The position numbers were made by a program, and so were the translations under genes. This document shows positions 58,355 to 64,000 of a stretch of DNA of 64,000 bases, piece by piece. A model generated the notes under the pieces. It had not been told where the DNA came from. It searched no databases and saw only the letters and a list, made by a program, of their open reading frames with translations. Every line of letters begins with the position of its first letter. Position 1 is the first letter of the stretch. This stretch comes from an uncultured Caulobacterales bacterium (GTDB taxonomy: Bacteria > Pseudomonadota > Alphaproteobacteria > Caulobacterales > Maricaulaceae): assembly GCA_938009235.1 (NCBI GenBank), contig CALLIK010000004.1:62001-126000 (forward strand). Reading direction: 5' to 3'.

Positions 58355-59944
58355 TTAGCTACGTTCTTTTGTCGTTAAAAACCGCAAGTCTGGATTTTTG
58401 TCTTGTGCATATCCAACATCCCAAGATGACTTCGCCAAGAAGACAGGCGCGCCGTCTACATCTGTACCTGTCGTCATAACATTCTTGTCGACGAAAGCTG
58501 TGATGAGGGCTTGATTATCAGACGCAATCCAACGCGCAATTTGATAAGGCGGGGCTTCGAAAGTCACTTCGAGACCATATTCCGTTTTAATCCGCTCTCG
58601 CATCACGTCGATCTGCAATGACCCAACGGCACCGACAATCATATCTGACCCAAAATTTGGTTTGAAGAGTTGCGTCACGCCTTCTTCGGCCAAAGACTCG
58701 AGGGCCTTGCGAAGATGTTTCGCTTTCAATGGATCTTTGAGCTGTGCGCGGCGTAGAATTTCTGGCGCGAAGTTTGGAATCCCTGCGAAGACAATTTTAC
58801 CGCTTTCGGAGAGGCTATCACCAACACGCAAGGCGCCGTGGTTCGGGATGCCAATGACATCGCCAGCATAGGCATTTTCTGCCAGTTCACGATCCTGCGC
58901 AAAGAAGAGGATTGGGTTATGGACGGAAACAGTTTTGCCTTCAGCTGTTTTCAATTTCATACCGCGTTTAAACTCACCTGCACACATCCTTAGGAAGGCC
59001 ACGCGATCGCGATGGTTGAGGTCCATATTGGCCTGTACCTTAAAGACGAACCCAGCGACTTCTTTCGAGGTGGGTTCGATCATGACCTGTTGGCCTGCCT
59101 TCTTGGCGGATTCGGCCTGCGGTTCTGGACATAGTTCTGCGAGTGCGTCGATTAGTTCTGAGACGCCAAATTTGCGAAGGGCGCTGCCGAAATAAACGGG
59201 CGTCATATGGCCTTCGCGGAACGATTGCTCGTTGAAGTCAGGATATTCTTTGGCCAGCTCTTGTTCTTCTAAAAACTCGTTCAAGAGGTCATCATTATTG
59301 AACAGGCCTTTGATGTCGTCGCCATCGACCTTTGTCATGATATGCTCGCCACCGTCTTCGGGTTTGACAAAGTGTAAGAAGGCACCCGTTCGCAAATCGG
59401 TGACGCCTTTAAAACGACGGCCAGATGCGGCAGGCCATTGCATGGGCACGACATCAAGTGCGAGCTTATCTTGGATCTCCGAGATGATATCGAATGTATC
59501 GCGGCCTTCACGGTCGAGCTTGTTGACAAATGTGATGATAGGAATGTCCCGCAGGCGGCAGACCTCGAAGAGTTTCAGGGTTTGCGGCTCAATACCTTTG
59601 GCGACATCCAGAACCATGACCGCGCAATCGGCAGCGGTCAGCGTGCGGTACGTATCTTCAGAGAAGTCTTCATGGCCTGGCGTGTCGAGCAAGTTAAAGA
59701 TCAGGTCTTTATGCTCGAATGTCATCACGGAGGAACTGACCGAGATACCGCGTTCTTGTTCGATTTTCATCCAATCCGACTGTGTGCGGCGGGTTTCGCC
59801 CCGCGCAGCAACTTTACCTGCTTGGTGAATCGCGCCTGCTGCGAGGAGCATATTTTCCGTCAGCGTCGTCTTACCTGCATCGGGATGAGAGATGATCGCA
59901 AAGACGCGGCGACGTTTGGGTTCTAATTCGATAGCCTTGGACAT
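58355..59944 (-). CDS. prfC: Peptide chain release factor 3
   Basis: Translational GTPase that removes RF1/RF2 from the ribosome. The 529-residue product has the P-loop SHPDAGKTT (19-27), G3 DTPGHEDF (87-94), G4 NKLD (141-144) and the RF3-specific C-terminal domains (DRVAFLRMCAGEFKRGMK and EVTFEAPPYQIARWI). It is not EF-G or BipA, as the length and the EPTSKEVAGFVFKVQANMD segment are RF3-like. Long open frames on the other strand here are shadows. Confidence 0.96.
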   Translation of the reverse strand: MSKAIELEPKRRRVFAIISHPDAGKTTLTENMLLAAGAIHQAGKVAARGETRRTQSDWMKIEQERGISVSSSVMTFEHKDLIFNLLDTPGHEDFSEDTYRTLTAADCAVMVLDVAKGIEPQTLKLFEVCRLRDIPIITFVNKLDREGRDTFDIISEIQDKLALDVVPMQWPAASGRRFKGVTDLRTGAFLHFVKPEDGGEHIMTKVDGDDIKGLFNNDDLLNEFLEEQELAKEYPDFNEQSFREGHMTPVYFGSALRKFGVSELIDALAELCPEPQAESAKKAGQQVMIEPTSKEVAGFVFKVQANMDLNHRDRVAFLRMCAGEFKRGMKLKTAEGKTVSVHNPILFFAQDRELAENAYAGDVIGIPNHGALRVGDSLSESGKIVFAGIPNFAPEILRRAQLKDPLKAKHLRKALESLAEEGVTQLFKPNFGSDMIVGAVGSLQIDVMRERIKTEYGLEVTFEAPPYQIARWIASDNQALITAFVDKNVMTTGTDVDGAPVFLAKSSWDVGYAQDKNPDLRFLTTKERS

Positions 59945-60058
59945 AGGCGCGCGATAGTCGGCGACGCGCGGCGGGGCAAGTAAGAAGGTGAGAGAGATCG
60001 CAATTGATGTGGGATTATCAACGCCCGCCCTTTACATTCACCCATCGGATTGCAACGT

Positions 60059-61366
60059 GTGAAAGTCATGATCGCCCTGACCGAAAAAGAATTTGAAGCC
60101 GCTAAAACTGCGGCCCTCGCGTTAAGCAAGGCTGCGGGGGGAATGCGGGTTTTATCGTCCTTGAATTGGGACGTCGCCATGCGGGATACGTTTTTGAAAA
60201 ACGGAACACTGCCCAACCCGAAATACTCAACGATTGATATATCTGAGGCCCGCGAAGCGATTGCTCATGCACATAAGCACATCGACGGCGAACATGTCGT
60301 GATGCAGTGGCTGGGGCGTATCGCTTCGACATTGAATTCCACGGCGAGCCTGATGGACACGCGAGGAACGCCAGAGTTTTTCGACCATTCTGTTTCGCTT
60401 TATGGACGTCCCACTAATTTGATGTTGGACGGTAAAACCAAGGTGTTAGATTTAGCGCGGCATATGGATGCTACTTTGGACGGCATGGATTTTGACCAAC
60501 TTGTTGTCGAAGGTTTTGAAGAGCAGTTGAACGCGGAAGGATTCGCCGGTGCGCTAAGGGCCAAGCTTGAGCCTTTTTTTGGAGCTGATGCGCCCAAAGT
60601 GGTTGTCTCTAAAAAGGTGTCTGCCAAAGCCGCTGCTTCGTCAAAACGTATTCGGATACGTGCCGATGCGCAATTTACAGACCGTGACGTCGAACAGCTG
60701 TTACACCACGAAGCCCTTGTCCATTCCGCCACGGGTCAGAACGGGCAACTCCAAACCAATTTTCCAATTCTGCGGCATGGGCATCCCGGAACGACAGAAA
60801 CCCAAGAAGGGCTGGCTGTCTTTGCTGAAGTCATCACGGGGAATATGGACCCTCGTAGGTTTCGGAGATTATCTGGGCGCGTGATGGCGATTCAAATGGC
60901 GATTGAGGGGGCTGACTTCAAAGAGGTCTTTGATTTCTTTGAAGACCGAAATGTTGAGCGTGATCAGGCCTATGAAAATACACGACGCGTTTTCCGCGGC
61001 GGCGTGATGTCTGGCGGTGCGCCATTTACGAAAGATATGGTCTATTTGAATGGCTTGTTGCGCGTGCATAATTTCATTCGGACAGCCGTTAAATTGCGTC
61101 GCTCCGATTTGATCCGTGTTCTCTTCGTTGGGAAGTTGGACATTGAAGATATTCCAGCGCTGGCTCAGCTTGCTAGTCATAAGAAAATTGAACCCCCAAA
61201 ATTCATGCCGCCTTGGGCGAGCGACCTACGATTTCTCGTTAGCTATATGGCCTATTCTGCCTTCCTCAATCAGGTGAAGATGCCAGGGTTTCAGGCCTAT
61301 TATTCCAAAGCGTTAGATGTAGTTCCGAACGTTTGGACCTTCGCTGATGGCGCCCCTACAACTTAA
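60059..61366 (+). CDS. QEGLA-motif (DUF1704/MATCAP-like) metallopeptidase
   Basis: A cytosolic protein of about 435 residues in the family annotated as flavohemoglobin expression-modulating QEGLA motif proteins (DUF1704). It has the zinc motif HEALVH (217-222), a HExxxH pattern, and the naming motif TQEGLAVFAE (248-257), whose Glu is the likely third ligand. Eukaryotic members of this fold are tubulin tyrosine carboxypeptidases (MATCAP), so peptidase activity is likely but the bacterial substrate is unknown. Starts at GTG 60059 (GGA at nine bases) or ATG 60068. It is divergent from prfC and followed 15 bases later by an unknown protein. Confidence 0.82.
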   Translation: MKVMIALTEKEFEAAKTAALALSKAAGGMRVLSSLNWDVAMRDTFLKNGTLPNPKYSTIDISEAREAIAHAHKHIDGEHVVMQWLGRIASTLNSTASLMDTRGTPEFFDHSVSLYGRPTNLMLDGKTKVLDLARHMDATLDGMDFDQLVVEGFEEQLNAEGFAGALRAKLEPFFGADAPKVVVSKKVSAKAAASSKRIRIRADAQFTDRDVEQLLHHEALVHSATGQNGQLQTNFPILRHGHPGTTETQEGLAVFAEVITGNMDPRRFRRLSGRVMAIQMAIEGADFKEVFDFFEDRNVERDQAYENTRRVFRGGVMSGGAPFTKDMVYLNGLLRVHNFIRTAVKLRRSDLIRVLFVGKLDIEDIPALAQLASHKKIEPPKFMPPWASDLRFLVSYMAYSAFLNQVKMPGFQAYYSKALDVVPNVWTFADGAPTT

Positions 61367-61381
61367 AATAAGAGATATGAT

Positions 61382-62581
61382 ATGAAGCATAATCCAAATT
61401 GGTTTTTAGATATTCAAGAGACCGACAGCTCAGCTGTTTCGACGGCGAAAGCTCTACAAGTCTCGAAAATTGCAACGGGTTCTCCGGCGGCAGCTCTCAA
61501 ACTGACGTCAAAAGATTTCTTGCTTAGCGTCAACGGTAAAGATGCTCTGACCGCTAATGTTGTCAATATCCTAATCAAGGGTGGGGACGTGACATATCGA
61601 TTTTTTCAACCTCAAAAAAACAAAATCCTGACTGTGCGAACACCTGCTTTGCCTTTAGGTCTGCGAACGGAAACGACGTCTGATGGTATTGTGGAGCAAT
61701 ATAAGAAGGGCCGAACGCAGTGGGACGCGACGGGCATCCTTCAACTTTGGGAGCGTGAGGATTATGATAATCTTCGTCGTGTCGCTACGGGGCGTAGCGG
61801 AGGTTTCTTAGGCAAGCTCTTTGGGAAACAGTCGTCCAACCCGATTTCGAACTTGCTCCTCGCGATTGTTGACATCGAGACTGGCGATAAAGCCAAGGGA
61901 TATAAGGCGCTACAGGCTTTTGAGACGGCATATCTGTCGAGTTTTACTCGGGATGTTCATAGCTTGGTTTGGTATTACGAGGCTCAAAAATTGATAACGA
62001 TGGAGGGCATTGACCCGCAACGTCTACGTAACAAAATTTGGGATGTAATAAGCGCGAACCCTGACTCAGACCGTATAGCTCGTTTCGCCGCAACACATGG
62101 CGTGGATGGCCCCGCAAAAGCACAACGTGAAGGAAAGGAATATCCGTTTGATTTACGGATGAGATGCCTTGAAGGCCCCACAAAAGAATCGTCTGTTCCT
62201 GATGCTGTCGCGAGTCTTAAAAGCGATCAAATTCAACCGATTTGCCTCATGATCACTTATCGCGGCAATGGCCCCTATGATGATAATATAAAGGTCTATC
62301 GATCTGTTTATCCGCATCTAAAGGACAAGATGGCCCCGCTTTTTGTTATCACGAGCGAAGGCACGAAGCGTCCCGACAGGCCGCATTGGTTCGCCGCTGA
62401 AGAAGCTCTCATCAAAGCGTTCTTTCCAATTACAGTCGCATATGACCCTAGCGCGTCTTTTGATGACAAGTATTTGGCCGGAGCGCCAGAGTATCTAGCT
62501 GTCAATAAGGACGGTGTGGTGATCTGGGATCAAACCTTGAGTGATGATTACGACTACTGGGAAATGGTTAGCCGCGCCTAG
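61382..62581 (+). CDS. Protein of unknown function with PDZ-like N-terminus
   Basis: A 399-residue soluble protein without signal peptide. Residues about 20-75 (ALQVSKIATGSPAAALKLTSKDFLLSVNGKD) look like a PDZ domain peptide-binding unit. A helical middle (about 95-220) and a C-terminal alpha/beta segment (about 280-399, IQPICLMITY ... PEYLAVNKDGVVIWDQT) resembles a thioredoxin fold by eye, but has no CxxC. The gene starts 15 bases after the QEGLA metallopeptidase and is probably cotranscribed, so it may deliver or recognise its substrate. This link is inference. Confidence 0.72.
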   Translation: MKHNPNWFLDIQETDSSAVSTAKALQVSKIATGSPAAALKLTSKDFLLSVNGKDALTANVVNILIKGGDVTYRFFQPQKNKILTVRTPALPLGLRTETTSDGIVEQYKKGRTQWDATGILQLWEREDYDNLRRVATGRSGGFLGKLFGKQSSNPISNLLLAIVDIETGDKAKGYKALQAFETAYLSSFTRDVHSLVWYYEAQKLITMEGIDPQRLRNKIWDVISANPDSDRIARFAATHGVDGPAKAQREGKEYPFDLRMRCLEGPTKESSVPDAVASLKSDQIQPICLMITYRGNGPYDDNIKVYRSVYPHLKDKMAPLFVITSEGTKRPDRPHWFAAEEALIKAFFPITVAYDPSASFDDKYLAGAPEYLAVNKDGVVIWDQTLSDDYDYWEMVSRA

Positions 62582-62586
62582 CTGGA

Positions 62587-62826
62587 TTAGCTGTCTGGGT
62601 CTTTTGCGCCAACGCGGGCCATGACCGCGCCTGGTATCTTATAAAACTCAACGACAAAGTCTTGATGGCTAAACCCAATCATTTCTCGTTGGATAAAGAA
62701 GGCTTGCGCAGCATCGGCGGCGAGCTGTGTATGGCGCGGGTCGCCATTACTTTTCTTTAAGGCTGTGAGTGCGCGTTCCATTCGTTTGGCCGCAAGGCCC
62801 AATGCATAGGCTTGTTCGCCTTGCAT
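62587..62826 (-). CDS. DUF6665-like small protein; start uncertain
   Basis: A 79-residue protein from ATG 62826; I recall DUF6665 proteins with the same pattern (alternating charged helix, then QREMIGF and a GAVMARVGA end). The frame remains open upstream and encodes residues that fit the family (PSGAEVLQAE just before the ATG). However, no ATG, GTG or TTG occurs before the stop upstream of 62910, so the true start may be a CTG at 62910 overlapping the moxR stop (CTGA), or the family N-terminus has been lost. It lies downstream of moxR on the same strand. Confidence 0.6.
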   Translation of the reverse strand: MQGEQAYALGLAAKRMERALTALKKSNGDPRHTQLAADAAQAFFIQREMIGFSHQDFVVEFYKIPGAVMARVGAKDPDS

Positions 62827-62906
62827 TTCGGCCTGTAAGACCTCCGCACCACTAGGCTGACGCCCGCCGACGTCAGGGAGGTTTGTTAGAGATTTTGGCG
62901 GACGGA

Positions 62907-63752
62907 TCAGCTCTCGCGCCGCGTTAAAAATGCCAAACGCTCAAATAGATGTACGTCTTGCTCATTTTTCAACAATGCGCCGTGCAGCGGTGGGATCATC
63001 TTCTTTGGGTCGGCTTCTTTGATAACCTCTGGATCGATGTCCTCAACGAGTAGAAGTTTGAGCCAATCGAGCAATTCAGACGTGCTTGGTTTTTTCTTAA
63101 GTCCGGGCATAGCGCGAACTTCGAAGAAGCGTTTCATAGCCGCAGAGAGCATCCGTTGTTTGATGTCAGGGAAATGGACTTGGACGATTTTCGCCATTGT
63201 CTCATCATCTGGGAACTGGATGTAATGGAAGAAGCAACGGCGCAAAAATGCGTCTGGTAAGTCTTTCTCATTATTCGATGTAATGATGATGATTGGGCGC
63301 TGGCGGGCGGTGATTGTCTCGCCCGTTTCATAGACAGAAAAAGCCATTTTATCGAGCTCATGCAGCAGGTCGTTCGGGAACTCGATGTCGGCTTTATCGA
63401 TTTCATCGATAAGTAAAATCGGACGTACATCTGATTCGAACGCTTCCCAGACTTTACCTTTGTTGATGTAGTTTTTGATGTCATGGACGCGGTCATCGCC
63501 CAATTGACTGTCGCGCAGACGCGCAACGGCGTCATATTCATAGAGGCCTTGCTGGGCTTTGGTTGTAGATTTTACGTTCCATTCAATCAGCGGCGCGCCG
63601 AGACCTTTGGCTATTTCATGTGCCAAGACAGTTTTACCCGTTCCCGGCTCCCCTTTGATGAGGAGTGGGCGTTCCAGCGTAATTGCTGCATTCACAGCCA
63701 TTTTCAGGTCCTGCGTTGCGACATAATTGTCGGTGCCTTCAAATCTTGCCAT
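62907..63752 (-). CDS. MoxR-family AAA+ ATPase
   Basis: A 281-residue AAA+ ATPase with Walker A GEPGTGKT (34-41), the MoxR-type WNVKSTTKAQQGLYEYDAVARL (58-79), Walker B LLIDEIDKAD (113-122) and sensor 1 IIITSNNEKDLPDAFLRRC. Members usually act as chaperones with a von Willebrand factor A partner; no such gene lies directly downstream here. It is followed by the DUF6665-like gene, and a VWA gene may lie elsewhere. ATG 63752 with GGAG six bases upstream decides the start against a TTG at 63764. Confidence 0.92.
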   Translation of the reverse strand: MARFEGTDNYVATQDLKMAVNAAITLERPLLIKGEPGTGKTVLAHEIAKGLGAPLIEWNVKSTTKAQQGLYEYDAVARLRDSQLGDDRVHDIKNYINKGKVWEAFESDVRPILLIDEIDKADIEFPNDLLHELDKMAFSVYETGETITARQRPIIIITSNNEKDLPDAFLRRCFFHYIQFPDDETMAKIVQVHFPDIKQRMLSAAMKRFFEVRAMPGLKKKPSTSELLDWLKLLLVEDIDPEVIKEADPKKMIPPLHGALLKNEQDVHLFERLAFLTRRES

Positions 63753-63764
63753 CTTGGTCTCCAA

Positions 63765-63969
63765 ATTCTTTCATTGGGTTTTAGGGCATCAGAAGGGAGA
63801 GGCAAGAGCTTAGCCGTGCATGGCGGGAATTGAATTTTTCGTGAGCTCTGTGTTCCCCGCTTGATGGAATAAGAGGCCGCAGGTATTGAACCTCGAAATC
63901 TGAGGATGTGCGCACGGTGAACACACTGGCGATGACTGGCGTCCGATTTGAGAGATGTGGGGATGTTAT
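63765..63969 (+). other. Intergenic region before the last partial gene
   Basis: About 200 bases between the divergent moxR gene and a frame that begins at 63970. No hairpin, operator or tRNA was recognised. Several GATT/GANTC-like and TTGA elements are present without a clear promoter pair. Confidence 0.25.
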
Positions 63970-64000
63970 GACTAAAGCGACTAGAAAACCTGTGAAGCTT
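63970..64000 (+). CDS. Start of a possible gene truncated by the window end
   Basis: ATG 63970 is preceded by GGGG (63961-63964) at a spacing of five bases. The frame stays open to the window end, giving a basic start (MTKATRKPVKL). Too little is present to assign a family. Confidence 0.3.

Noticed and set aside
59232..59828. 198-codon plus-strand frame
   Set aside because: It is antisense to the GTPase domain of prfC and shows a Ser/Arg-rich shadow composition.

Overview
The window is a dense chromosomal backbone segment of an alphaproteobacterium, probably a marine Caulobacterales/Hyphomonadaceae-like lineage. This placement is inferred from gene content, not from a computed phylogeny. The supporting signs are a full 14-gene nuo operon with extra small genes, a BirA-CoaX-RNase J-methylmalonyl-CoA epimerase-DUF1467-ProS order, LpxI as the UDP-diacylglucosamine hydrolase, and a LexA operator of the alphaproteobacterial type (GTTC-N7-GTTC). 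Base composition is moderate, and genes are packed with ATGA and TAATG stop/start overlaps. I found no IS element, prophage, CRISPR array, rRNA or tRNA.

Layout. 1-453: the end of a possible membrane protein gene and the nuo leader. 454-16351: nuoA-N (respiratory complex I), interrupted by an exported protein gene between nuoC and nuoD and a two-helix membrane protein gene between nuoE and nuoF. 16367-23802: birA, coaX, RNase J, methylmalonyl-CoA epimerase, DUF1467, proS, lolC/E and lolD. 23761-25089: an amino-acid permease on the minus strand, overlapping lolD tail to tail. 25176-28871: an SOS-type promoter with a LexA box, an unlisted 31-codon membrane-peptide gene, then dnaE. 29120-43931: rpsB-tsf (with terminator), then pyrH-frr-uppS-cdsA-dxr-rseP-bamA-skp (with terminator), then lpxD-fabZ-lpxA-lpxI-lpxB. 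Together these build ribosomes, isoprenoid and phospholipid precursors, outer membrane proteins and lipid A. 43928-46678 (minus): gltX-gltA. 46738-48879: comEC. 48895-55656 (minus): ppiD-trpE-trpG-trpD-trpC, a small unknown gene, and lexA with its own LexA box. 55808-64000: tpiA, a secreted PAN-like protein with a low-complexity tail, a small membrane protein, prfC, a QEGLA-type HExxxH metallopeptidase with an unknown partner, a DUF6665-like gene, a MoxR ATPase and the beginning of a last gene.

The best candidate for something little described is the 31-aa LexA-controlled membrane peptide upstream of dnaE (25243-25338). Its promoter has the same architecture as the lexA promoter in this window. 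Its size, predicted topology and regulation resemble the Caulobacter division inhibitor SidA. Second-tier candidates are the extra genes inside the nuo operon, the QEGLA metallopeptidase pair, the PAN/DPRY-repeat exported protein, and the small AT-rich gene that sits where moaC-moeA would be expected between trpC and lexA.
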